Assembly: GCA_963824225.1 (NCBI GenBank)
Contig: CAWGOF010000003.1
Location: 930,001-994,000, forward strand
Length of the DNA: 64,000 nucleotides
Source: CAWGOF01 sp963824225
GTDB taxonomy: Bacteria > Acidobacteriota > Polarisedimenticolia > Polarisedimenticolales > Polarisedimenticolaceae
Reading direction: 5' to 3'
Below, one piece after another: positions 22,001-29,636 of the stretch. The notes beneath the pieces were generated by a model. That model ran no database searches. It was not told the DNA's origin and saw only the letters and a program-made list of their open reading frames with translations. A program made the position numbers and the translations under genes. Within the stretch, counting starts at the first letter, position 1; the number at the start of each line of letters is the position of its first letter.

Positions 22001-24143
22001 ACGCGGTCCAGCTCATCCCGATCCCGGGGTTCGACGGGTTGCCGATGAACTTGGTCTCCGAGCCGAACGCCACGAGCACGTCCTCCGGGTACGGCTTGTC
22101 GATCAGCCCGTCGCAATCGTTGTCCTGGCGATCGGTGCAGCTCTCCGCCGCGTTCGGCCGGACCGCCGCATTCTCGTCGTCGCAGTCGGTCGTGCAGTTG
22201 AACCCGTCGGCGTCGTTGTCGAACACGTCGGACGTGGAAGCGTTGCAGTCGTTGTTCAGACCGTCGTTGCAGATCTCGGCCAGCCCGGGGTTGATCTGGG
22301 CGCTCCCGTCGTTGCAGTCCTGGCACGCGTAGCCGTCGAGGTCGGCGTCGGCGCACGCACAGTGCGGGTCCGCGCCGTCGATCAGGTTGTCGCAATCGTT
22401 GTCCACGCCGTCGTTGCACTTCTCGGCGGCGGTGGGGCGGATCGCCGGATCGAAGTCGTTGCAGTCGACGTTGCAGAACGCGTCGTCGCTGTCCGCGTCG
22501 AACGTGTCCAGGGTCTCCGCGTCGCAGTCGTTGTCGAGCCCGTCGTTGCAGATCTCGCTGCGACCGGGGTTGACCGTGAACTGCGCGTCGTCGCAGTCGA
22601 GACAGCGCCAGCCGTCGCTGTCCTGGTCGACCGGCTGGGAACAGATGCACTCGGGGTCGTCGTCGTCGATCATCCCGTTGCAATTGTTGTCCTGTCCGTC
22701 CGAGCAGTGCTCGACCGTGTCCGGGTTGACCGCCGGGTTCTGGTCCTGGCAGTCCTGCGTGCAGAACCACAGGTCGACGTCCAGGTCCACGACGTCCTGG
22801 GTCAGAGCGTTGCAATCGTTGTCCAGCCCATCGCAGTACACCTCGGTCGCGCCGGGGCGCACCGCGGCGTTCGTGTCGAGGCAGTCGAGGGCGCAGTTGT
22901 ACGTATCGCCATCGGCGTCGACGACGTCGGGCGTTCCGGCGTTGCAGTCGTCGTTCAGCCCGTTGTTGCACACCTCGACGTGGCCCTGGTTGATCTGCGC
23001 GTTCGCGTCGTTGCAATCGCCGCAGCGGTAGCCGTCGCCGTCCGCATCGGGACAGCCGCAGGGAGTCGTGTCCTGCGTGTCGGTCAGCCCGTTGCAGTTG
23101 TTGTCCTTGCCGTCGTTGCAGACCTCGAGCGCGCCGGGCTTGATCGCCGGGTCCGCGTCGTTGCAATCGGGGCCGCAGTTGAAACCGTCTCCGTCCCCGT
23201 CGAATACGTCGGGGGTCGCGGCGTTGCAGTCGTTGTCGATCCCGTCGCCGCAGGTCTCGGGCTTGTTCGGGGCCCTGGCGTTCGAGCCGTCGTCACAGTC
23301 GATCGTTCCCGCGGTCGTCCCGTTGCCGACGATGACGTTGTTCGCGATCGTCGAACCGCCGCCGAGGAAGTCCTTGGAATGGATGCCCGCTCCGAGGTGC
23401 GCCGTATTCAGCTGCACGATGTTGCGCAGGATGTTTACCGTCGCGCCGACGGTGTTCTGCCAGAAGATCCCGCCGCCCTCGTACGACGCGTTGCCTTCGA
23501 TCGTGTTGTCCGAGATCACGACCTGGCTGTCGCGGGTGCTGATGTAGATCCCGCCCCCGAGCGAGTCGGCAGGATGGTCGATCGACAGGGCGACGTTGTC
23601 GCGGATGACGTTGCCGATGATCTGTGGCGACTGGTCGCGACCGGAGATCGCGATCCCGCCCCCGCGGGGCGCGTCCGAGGTGATCGAGTTGTCCTCGATC
23701 ACGTTGTTGATGATCTGGGCCGAGGCTCGCGAGACGTAGATCCCGCCACCCGAACGGATCGGCACACCGACCGCGATCTCGCCGAACTCGTACCCCGAGC
23801 CCCCGCGGATCGTGAACCCCTGGATCCGCGGACCGTTCGTCAGGTTGTCGAACAGGACGACGGGTTTCCCGGTGCCCGTGGCGTCGATGATGCAGGTCGG
23901 CGGTGCCTGGCACTCGACGTCGATGTTGCTGCGCATCAGCAGCCACTCGAGGTAGAGACCCGGGGCGACCGAGACGTCGTCGCCGCTGAGCGCGGCGAAG
24001 ATGCCGGCCCGGACCGACGCGTACGGGTGCTCCTGCGTCCCGTCCTGCGTACCCGTGTTCGAGTCGTCGACGTAGACGACCTTCGCGTGTGCGTTCTGGA
24101 CGAGGGCCAAGGCAACGAGAAACGTCGCGATCCACCGCGCCAT
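19032..24143 (-). CDS. Giant secreted beta-helix protein with 21 MopE-type metal-binding repeats
   Basis: 1703 residues. ATG 24143 follows GGAGGGG by six bases and begins a signal peptide (MARWIATFLVALALVQNAHA). Residues about 21-290 are a right-handed beta-helix (VVYVDDSNTG start, repeated NNVIEDNSI / DNTIEGNASYEGGGI turns). Then come 21 repeats of 43-50 residues of the MopE putative metal-binding type, consensus CNDGxDNDCN...DxDGDGxxCxxDCNDxxxxxxPGAxE. After repeat 9 (residues about 685-870) a beta-sandwich is inserted (W-T-A-F-S-F, ADWDDGFAAWINGVEV), resembling galactose-binding-like folds. After repeat 21 the beta-helix resumes (GGGIWAASIGNAKFTIVNNT). A C-terminal domain ends RYNTYPCN. 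Probably a calcium- or copper-binding surface or matrix protein; ligand and partner are inferred only from the family. Confidence 0.9.
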   Translation of the reverse strand: MARWIATFLVALALVQNAHAKVVYVDDSNTGTQDGTQEHPYASVRAGIFAALSGDDVSVAPGLYLEWLLMRSNIDVECQAPPTCIIDATGTGKPVVLFDNLTNGPRIQGFTIRGGSGYEFGEIAVGVPIRSGGGIYVSRASAQIINNVIEDNSITSDAPRGGGIAISGRDQSPQIIGNVIRDNVALSIDHPADSLGGGIYISTRDSQVVISDNTIEGNASYEGGGIFWQNTVGATVNILRNIVQLNTAHLGAGIHSKDFLGGGSTIANNVIVGNGTTAGTIDCDDGSNARAPNKPETCGDGIDNDCNAATPDVFDGDGDGFNCGPDCNDADPAIKPGALEVCNDGKDNNCNGLTDTQDTTPCGCPDADGDGYRCGDCNDANAQINQGHVEVCNNGLNDDCNAGTPDVVDADGDTYNCALDCLDTNAAVRPGATEVYCDGLDNDCNALTQDVVDLDVDLWFCTQDCQDQNPAVNPDTVEHCSDGQDNNCNGMIDDDDPECICSQPVDQDSDGWRCLDCDDAQFTVNPGRSEICNDGLDNDCDAETLDTFDADSDDAFCNVDCNDFDPAIRPTAAEKCNDGVDNDCDNLIDGADPHCACADADLDGYACQDCNDGSAQINPGLAEICNDGLNNDCNASTSDVFDNDADGFNCTTDCDDENAAVRPNAAESCTDRQDNDCDGLIDKPYPEDVLVAFGSETKFIGNPSNPGIGMSWTAFSFNDTTWFNGLYGVGYELGGGGVNDLVASETPSGSSSAFTRARFQIVDPAGVNQLTLAADWDDGFAAWINGVEVYRSPQMPGGVLAWNTDPSQHESSNGVVPVYGTPINISALGIPALRKGTNVLAIGVWNSGGGTSSDLVIVPRLAMLYGDNDPDCACNDQDSDGYRCDDCNDTNPSVYPGAVEVGCNSVNDDCNAATLDVWDQDGDTFSCSAECNDHSATTYPGAPEIGCDNVDNDCSSSTPDAKDVDGDTYTCIFDCDETSTAIHPGAVEIACDDIDNDCNAATSDRIDQDDDGYLCSQECNDTNPAVRPNAVEKCNDGIDNNCDGKTDLVDTVECACADGDGDGYRCSDCNNGNPNIRPDRNEVCNNGVDDDCQSATADVGDLDGDLVNCLTDCDDTNPFVRPTAVEACNDGLNNDCNAATPDIFDKDGDGHLCTVDCRDDLPAVHPGVAELCGDGLDNDCNLATIDLFNNDGDETTCAFDCNDGNPLVEPGAPEVCNNGIDDDCNPATPDVFDGDGDGSMCNADCNDNNALIYPLAPENCTDLIDNDCDGLIDNESGNRDPDCQDCTDPDGDGWRCDDCNNNNNAVHPGALEICNNGVNDDCNAATLDLGDNDHDGVPCNVDCNDANPAISQAMPEVCNDGINNDCNGATPDIFDGDSDGSLCNVDCNDANAAIKPGAVEAGCDGVDNDCNPATIDQADGDADGVPCADPNVKGGGIWAASIGNAKFTIVNNTVVGNSIAKGTGGAMYLDDLDAGAAYRGMVGNNVISSNTAKVGAVDATLFAGTIERNDLFANVGGNVYLGGGAGGTLIDNLFVDPKFASAATGNYRLDDSSPLIDESVPELTPLTDADNVPRPVDGDGDTVAVADIGAHEFPSGEVFNLRFTNKTTVTWTIGSAGDYFNLYRGSMNRLRQLGQYTQNPEFANADQFCLLAAAQVPFLDSSTPVSGDVVIYLVTKTDFRKSFEGTLGQSSSGALRYNTYPCN
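19854..23270 (-). repeat. Degenerate tandem coding repeat, 21 MopE units
   Basis: At DNA level this is a diverged tandem array of roughly 130-150 base units, recognisable by recurring GTTGCA(A/G)TCGTT blocks on the plus strand. The unit encodes one MopE motif with conserved Cys and Asp. The array is broken at about 21550-22090 by an unrelated non-repetitive domain. Confidence 0.85.
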
Positions 24144-24157
24144 CAGACACCCCTCCG

Positions 24158-24192
24158 AAAACAAAAGGGGGGGAAGCTGTCGCTTCCCCCCC
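24158..24192 (-). terminator. Intrinsic terminator between two exported-protein genes
   Basis: On the minus strand a perfect 10-base GC-rich stem (GGGGGGGAAG with CTTCCCCCCC, plus-strand 24167-24176 and 24183-24192) closes a six-base loop and is followed by TTTTGTTTT. This is a textbook Rho-independent terminator. It follows the stop of the 1056-residue gene (24229) and ends only two bases before the Shine-Dalgarno of the MopE-repeat gene, leaving no room for a promoter in between. Confidence 0.85.
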
Positions 24193-24228
24193 GCTCCAGT
24201 GTGGTTACCGAATCTGTCGGACAGCGGA

Positions 24229-27200
24229 CTAGTTCGTCCTCGGGTCTCCGCACGCCGTGAACGCCGGATAGCCATCCGAGTTCCCGTCGCAGAACGTGTC
24301 GAACGGTCCGCGCGAGCCGCTCCCGCAGCTCGATATCTCGTCGCCAAGCACGGGATCCGACGACGGATCGCAACCAGGCGTGCCGTCCATCTTCAGCTTG
24401 TAGAACCCGTTCAAGCCGAAGAACTCGGGGCCGAGACCGGACCACGCACGCACGCGCAGGCAGTAGTCGCCCGGAGGCAAACAGCCCTCCAGGAGCGACC
24501 AGTACGTGCCGTTCGGGTTAAGCGAGCGGTCCTCGTCGCACGCGATCTTGATGCCCGAGCCACCGCACTCCTCGAGCTGGATCGCCGTGTCGGTCGTGGC
24601 CGGGTCACCCTCGGTCTCGAACACGATCCGCGTGTTCTCGGTGATCGAGAAGCGGTACGAGTCGATGTCGCAGTCCTGCGCCACCGCCCCGCCCGAGATC
24701 GTCCGGACGTAGCGGCCACCGCTCGGCGAGAGGGCACCCTGGAACGTGTCGCCCACGACCGCCTGCTCGGCGTCGATCAGACAGTCGTTGTTCGGCTCGG
24801 TCTCCGGAATCGGCGCCTTGCCGGCGAGCGTCAGGTTGTAGTAGTAGTTCGCGATCGAGCTGCCGTCGTCACCCAGGGCGGTATTCTCGGCGGTCACGAG
24901 GAACCACACCGGATTCTGCGCCGGGATCCCGTTGGCCGCGAGGTATGCCGCCGCAGGCACGACCGTCGCCTCGAAAGCCGACCCTGGCGTTGCCGCGTCA
25001 TCGTCCTGGAGGACGATCGGGAACTCGGCGAAGTTGCCGTCGCCGTTCGTGTCGGCCGGTCCGACGCGCAGGAACAGCTCGGTGTCGGCCTGCGGGTCGA
25101 TGATCGTCGGGGAGAGCGTGACGACGATGTCGGTCTCTTCGAGAACGTCGAACGCATGCCAATCGATGTCCTGGAACCCAGCCGTGGTGACCGCCGACTC
25201 GAGGGTACCCGCGGTGCACGTCCCACCTGACGGACAGATGTCAACGATGCAGGGGACTTGCGCGCATCCGGCCACGTTCGTCCACCGGTTCGGTCCCGCC
25301 GGCCGGGGCGACGCATAGCACCGCTGGGTGGTCGCGGTCGAGCAGCGCCTGACCGGGATGATGTTGTTCACCCGGCGCGTCTCCGAGTTGTCCTGGATGC
25401 CGGAGACGGTCGAGTTCATCGCGATCGCGCCGGCCTGGAACGGCGAGTTGTTCGGCTCGCGCTCGAACTGGCACGGGGTCAGTGTCTGCGCGCGCGCCTC
25501 GTAGAAGTAGTTGAGCAGCGGCGCGCGCGGGTTCGCGGCCGACGAGGTCATGCGGGCCACGAGCGGGTTGTTCGGGATCGTCTCCGTCCCCGACGCGGGC
25601 AAGCACAGCTCGATCGACGAGCCGTAGTCCCCGCTCGACGGGTCGTTGTCGTCGTGGAACATGAACGGATTGTCGATCCGGTAGTTCGGGATCCCCGAAG
25701 CCGTCGCAGTCAGGAAGTTCACCATGTAGTTCGGAACGCACCAGTTGGACGGCACGTTGAAGAACCGCGGGGCGATTCCGGCCACGCAACCGTTCACGTC
25801 CTCGTCCGGCCCGAGGCCGACAATTCCGAAGTTCGTCTGCGACGAGTAGCAGCCCATGTCGACCCACGAGCCGCCACGGAACGACGAGTTATGGTTGCAC
25901 ACGCCGGCCTGCCCGCGGATCCCATCCGCGTACTGCATGTGCATCTGCGTATCGCTCTCCTGGCTCGCCGGGCGATAGAAGTAGCCGTTGCTCGGCTTGG
26001 GCTGCGTGACGGCCGTGCTGAAGCGCACGGTCTCGTCGCCCTGCAGGTTGTTGGCCTCGACGTTGTCGATGTCGATCGTCGAGGCGAGACCCGCGGACAG
26101 GATCGTGTGGCCCTGGATCTCCTTGTTCGTGCGGCCGTTCCCGGCGCCGGGCCTACTGTTGGGCCAGCCGATCGGATTGGCGTCGACGCCCGCGTTGTCG
26201 TCCTCGTAGCTGTCGCCCCGCGGGATCTGGCACGTGCCGATCTGCGAGACGCTCACCGTGAAGTTCTGGGGCGACGAGCCGAACTCGCCCATGGCCTCGA
26301 TGTAGTACGTGCCGGCGGGCAGGCAAATGGTGTTGTTGCAGAACGCGTGGCTGTTCGGGCCGCCCTGGGACGCCTGGCACTCGGAATCGACGAAGCACCG
26401 CTCGCCCGTGTTGCGGCCGGTGTCATCGATGCACGTGCCGCGACCCTCGAGAGCCGAGAGCCAGCCGAGGCCGCTGTCGCCGGCCACACCACCCGCGTCG
26501 TCCGCCTGGAACAGGAGCTCCGCCGTGCCGTCCGACGCGCAACGGCCATACAGCCGAACGAGCGTGTCGAAGTTCGGGGACGAGCACTCGGCCTCCGTCG
26601 AGCAGCTCGAGGTCGTCTCGATCTGCATGACGGCGCCGACCAGGGGATCGTGCGGGTTGCCGGGCTCGACGAGCGCAACGTCGAACGACACGAAGTTGCG
26701 ATCCTCGATCGGATTGGGGATACCCGGGATGATGATCGGGGGCTGGATGCTCATCGTCACCGAGCCGGGAACGCCCACCGGGATCGCATTCGTGCACTGA
26801 TCGTCCGGACCGAAGTTGCGAGCCACCGTGTGCGTCGGAACGGAGATCGCTCCGCCGAGCGCGACGATCTGCTGCTCGAGCTGCGTGCGCAGCGCGCTGT
26901 CGGTCGTGTAACCGAGCGCGCCCTTCAGGTAGTACACCTTGCGCGACGCCACTTGCGTCAGTTCCGCCAGGCGCAGGTTCGTGTCGCGCACGATCTGCGC
27001 GCTCTCGGGCGAGCTGTCGAGGCGCAAGCTGAGGACGCGCTTCAAGAGCGCGATCTCCTCGCTACCCTCCCTGCGTGCGGCCTGACGGAGGAGCGATTCC
27101 GCCGTCTCGCGAATGGTGCTCTGAAACCGCGCCGAATCCTGAGCCGACAGTCCCTCCAGGAAGGACTCGATGTCGACAGGATTGTCGCCCGGCTCGTCCG

Positions 27201-27399
27201 GCACCACATCCGTGGCCGTCGGATCGAGCTCACGAATGTAACCAGCGCCCATGTCGATCTTCGCGGCCGGTTCTTTCGCTAGATTACCGCGCTGCTTCTC
27301 AGCGTCGATTCTGCGATTGCGGTCGGCGGCGTGGACCGCGAAAAACAGGACGGCGAGGCACGCAGCCAGGGCCGTCGCCATCAGCGTCTTCCTACTCAT
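24229..27399 (-). CDS. Large secreted protein with PPC-like beta-sandwich domains, unknown function
   Basis: 1056 residues with signal peptide MSRKTLMATALAACLAVLFF. Residues about 60-180 are helical and charged; the rest is beta-rich and resembles bacterial pre-peptidase C-terminal type modules (DIDWHAFDVLEETDIVVTL, ELFLRVGPADTNGDGNFAEF, CDIDSYRFSITENTRIVFE), with many paired cysteines. No protease or other catalytic triad is visible. It is followed by a strong terminator and then the MopE-repeat gene. It may be an extracellular adhesive or structural protein. ATG 27399 follows a G-rich Shine-Dalgarno. Confidence 0.75.
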   Translation of the reverse strand: MSRKTLMATALAACLAVLFFAVHAADRNRRIDAEKQRGNLAKEPAAKIDMGAGYIRELDPTATDVVPDEPGDNPVDIESFLEGLSAQDSARFQSTIRETAESLLRQAARREGSEEIALLKRVLSLRLDSSPESAQIVRDTNLRLAELTQVASRKVYYLKGALGYTTDSALRTQLEQQIVALGGAISVPTHTVARNFGPDDQCTNAIPVGVPGSVTMSIQPPIIIPGIPNPIEDRNFVSFDVALVEPGNPHDPLVGAVMQIETTSSCSTEAECSSPNFDTLVRLYGRCASDGTAELLFQADDAGGVAGDSGLGWLSALEGRGTCIDDTGRNTGERCFVDSECQASQGGPNSHAFCNNTICLPAGTYYIEAMGEFGSSPQNFTVSVSQIGTCQIPRGDSYEDDNAGVDANPIGWPNSRPGAGNGRTNKEIQGHTILSAGLASTIDIDNVEANNLQGDETVRFSTAVTQPKPSNGYFYRPASQESDTQMHMQYADGIRGQAGVCNHNSSFRGGSWVDMGCYSSQTNFGIVGLGPDEDVNGCVAGIAPRFFNVPSNWCVPNYMVNFLTATASGIPNYRIDNPFMFHDDNDPSSGDYGSSIELCLPASGTETIPNNPLVARMTSSAANPRAPLLNYFYEARAQTLTPCQFEREPNNSPFQAGAIAMNSTVSGIQDNSETRRVNNIIPVRRCSTATTQRCYASPRPAGPNRWTNVAGCAQVPCIVDICPSGGTCTAGTLESAVTTAGFQDIDWHAFDVLEETDIVVTLSPTIIDPQADTELFLRVGPADTNGDGNFAEFPIVLQDDDAATPGSAFEATVVPAAAYLAANGIPAQNPVWFLVTAENTALGDDGSSIANYYYNLTLAGKAPIPETEPNNDCLIDAEQAVVGDTFQGALSPSGGRYVRTISGGAVAQDCDIDSYRFSITENTRIVFETEGDPATTDTAIQLEECGGSGIKIACDEDRSLNPNGTYWSLLEGCLPPGDYCLRVRAWSGLGPEFFGLNGFYKLKMDGTPGCDPSSDPVLGDEISSCGSGSRGPFDTFCDGNSDGYPAFTACGDPRTN

Positions 27400-27579
27400 G
27401 CTCCCCCCTCGATGAGGATTGGAGTGACCCCCTTCGTGGAGACACCATTCACCGATGCTCCTCCGAATTTCGCCATGAACTTACCCAACAATGACAGGGC
27501 CGGCAAGGAATTCTTTTCCTGGTGAATGACGGAAATCTGGCCAGAAAACGGGATGTTAACGAACATACCTTCCAATTCT

Positions 27580-28497
27580 TCAATGTCCAGAGTGGTGCTT
27601 GTCGTATGTCTTTTCGCCCGCACGAATAGGGATCGCCATCCGGTTGTCACGCGGCGGAAGCGGGCACGTGGCGAAGCGGGTGAACGCGCAGGGAGGGTTG
27701 TAGGCCTTGTTGAAATCGAGGATGGCCCGGTCTTCGCTCAACGTGGTGTAGAGGTAGCGGCCGGCTCCGTAGGTTTCGCGCCCCGACGTCTCGTCCTGGA
27801 GGATCACGAACAGCGTGGTCCCGTCCGTCCCCTCGAGCAGCGGCTCGAGCGAGAGCGCGCGCCCGCGGACCGTGAACGCCAGCCGACCCGGCGACTCCCG
27901 GTCCTCGACGGTCCCCAGAACCGTCTGGATCTGAACTTTCTTGGGCTCCGGGTACCGGTCGAGGCGCGCTTCTACGCGGTAGCGCGGATCGATCGGAAAG
28001 TACTCGAGGCCGCGGAACCCGGTCCGCGTCGGCGCCTCGGGATCCTTGACCCGGACGCCGAGCTTGCTCCCCCGCCGGATCAGGTGGAACGATAGGCGCC
28101 CGAGGCCCAGCACGTCGGGGTCGGACTCGGCGTCATCGCGCAGGACGCGCGGCGACGCCGGTTCGCCGTTCACGGTCAGAGCGACCCCTTCGGCGGGGAC
28201 GAGGTGCACGACCGGGCCGTCGACGGCGAGGATACCGACGAGGGGCGGGATCCCCTCGCCGGTCAGGACAACGGTGCTCCCCGGATCGCTGCCGAACCGG
28301 TTGTCGCCCTCGGCGAGCCAGTACAGGCCGACGAGCGTGAGCCAGCCGTTTTCGGCGGTCAGCCGCCCCAGACGCTCCTTCTGCCAGGCCTCGATCTCGG
28401 CGACGTAGCTCGGTTCGGCGCTCACGTCTCCCTCCGAGCAGCCCACCACCCAAGCGAGCGCCAGGAGCACGAGCGACGCCGGCCACCAGGCGCTCAT
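27580..28497 (-). CDS. DUF1684 family lipoprotein
   Basis: 305 residues with a lipobox (SLVLLALAWVVGC). The family signature near the C terminus is clear: AILDFNKAYNPPCAFTRFATC followed by PLPPRDN and IPIRAGEK. Family members are usually about 200-300 residues and of unknown function. ATG 28497 overlaps the stop of the upstream sugar-kinase gene (ATGA). Confidence 0.88.
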   Translation of the reverse strand: MSAWWPASLVLLALAWVVGCSEGDVSAEPSYVAEIEAWQKERLGRLTAENGWLTLVGLYWLAEGDNRFGSDPGSTVVLTGEGIPPLVGILAVDGPVVHLVPAEGVALTVNGEPASPRVLRDDAESDPDVLGLGRLSFHLIRRGSKLGVRVKDPEAPTRTGFRGLEYFPIDPRYRVEARLDRYPEPKKVQIQTVLGTVEDRESPGRLAFTVRGRALSLEPLLEGTDGTTLFVILQDETSGRETYGAGRYLYTTLSEDRAILDFNKAYNPPCAFTRFATCPLPPRDNRMAIPIRAGEKTYDKHHSGH

Positions 28498-29510
28498 CGC
28501 GGGCCCACGCCGCGGCGGGCCAACAGCTCCGCCAGGTCGATCTCCGGACGGGCGCCGAAGTGCGAGATGACCTCGGCGGCGGCGAGCGCCCCGAGCCGGC
28601 CGCACTCCGCGGGCGGCCGCCCCTGGGCCAGGCCGTGGAGAAAGCCCGCGGCGTAGAGGTCGCCCGCACCCGTCGTGTCGAGGACACGGGTCACGGGCTC
28701 CGCGGGAACGTCGAAGCGCTCGCCGTGAGCGATCACGACCGAGCCGCGGGCCGACCGCGTGACCGCAGCCGTCGCGCAGCGTCCCGTGCCCCGCAGGCAC
28801 GCGATCGCCGTCTCGAGGTCCCCTGTCTCGTAGAGCGCGAGCAGCTCGCTCTCGTTTGCGAACAGGACGTCGACGTGCTCGCTCACGAGGACCCGGAACG
28901 CGTCGCGGTGGCGCTCGACGCAGAACGGGTCGGACAGCGTCAGCGCGACGGCGCGACCGGCTCGGTGGGCCGCCGCGGCCGCCTGGCGAAACGCTTCCAT
29001 CGCCGGCGGTGGGTCCCACAGGTAGCCTTCGAGGTAGATGCTCCGCGCGCTCTCGACGAGCGCGGCATCGACGTCTGCGGGCTCGAGGTGGGCGCTCGCA
29101 CCGAGGAACGTGGCCATCGTGCGCTGCGCGTCCGGCGTGACGAGGACGAGACACATTCCGGTGGCATGAACACGCGATACGGGGACGTCGCCGACCCCCA
29201 CCCCCGCCGCCGCGAGATCGCTGGCGAACAGCCGGCCCAGCTCGTCGTCCCCGACCTTGCCGACGAACGCGCTCCGGCCTCCGAGCGACGCAATTCCGAC
29301 CATCGTGTTCGCCGCGGATCCGCCCGAGCGCCTCAGGCGCGGCACGACCGCCGCGGCGAGCGTACCGGCGCGCTCGGCGTCGACGAGCGTCATCCCGCCC
29401 TTGGGTAGACCGCAACGCTCGAGGAGCGCGTCGTCGACCTCCGCCAGCACGTCGACGATCGCGTTTCCGATTCCAACGACGTCGAACACGGCTTCACGCA
29501 TCGCCGACAC
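28494..29510 (-). CDS. PfkB-family carbohydrate/adenosine kinase
   Basis: 338 residues. Ribokinase-fold kinase with the N-terminal motif GIGNAIVDVLA, GGSAANTMVGIASLGG for substrate binding, and the C-terminal anion hole and base DTTGAGDLYAAGFL. The N terminus (FDVVGIGNAIVD) is closest to the adenosine kinase-like group, which phosphorylates nucleosides or sugars with ATP. The exact substrate cannot be set from sequence. It is the first gene of an ATGA-coupled pair with the DUF1684 gene. Confidence 0.88.
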   Translation of the reverse strand: MSAMREAVFDVVGIGNAIVDVLAEVDDALLERCGLPKGGMTLVDAERAGTLAAAVVPRLRRSGGSAANTMVGIASLGGRSAFVGKVGDDELGRLFASDLAAAGVGVGDVPVSRVHATGMCLVLVTPDAQRTMATFLGASAHLEPADVDAALVESARSIYLEGYLWDPPPAMEAFRQAAAAAHRAGRAVALTLSDPFCVERHRDAFRVLVSEHVDVLFANESELLALYETGDLETAIACLRGTGRCATAAVTRSARGSVVIAHGERFDVPAEPVTRVLDTTGAGDLYAAGFLHGLAQGRPPAECGRLGALAAAEVISHFGARPEIDLAELLARRGVGPR

Positions 29511-29584
29511 CTCGTTCTTGGAGGCGGGAGTATGCGCAATCGCTCGATCCCGCGCAAAACCGGTGGCTCTATGCTTGGTGGAAG

Positions 29585-29632
29585 CGTTTCTGCCTCATTT
29601 GGGGCAGAAACGAAGAGTGTCCCCGTTTTGAC
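29585..29632. repeat. REP-like palindromic element
   Basis: CGTTTCTGCC (29585-29594) pairs with GGCAGAAACG (29603-29612); with a T-G and a C-G pair the stem extends to 12 bases around an ATTT loop. The flank AAGAGTGTCCCCGTTTT resembles REP elements linked to REP-associated transposases in many genomes. It could also act as a terminator after the CitE-like gene. No transposase is nearby. Confidence 0.5.
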
Positions 29633-29636
29633 CCGG

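Noticed and set aside
19854..23270. Regularly spaced repeats that could suggest a CRISPR array
   Set aside because: The units are degenerate, lie within one long open frame and encode MopE motifs. There are no conserved short repeats with unique spacers and no cas genes.
20649..24260. A 1203-codon open frame on the plus strand opposite the MopE gene
   Set aside because: It is antisense to a well-supported repeat protein. Its translation is a low-complexity Val/Asp/Arg mirror of the repeats, with no start signal.
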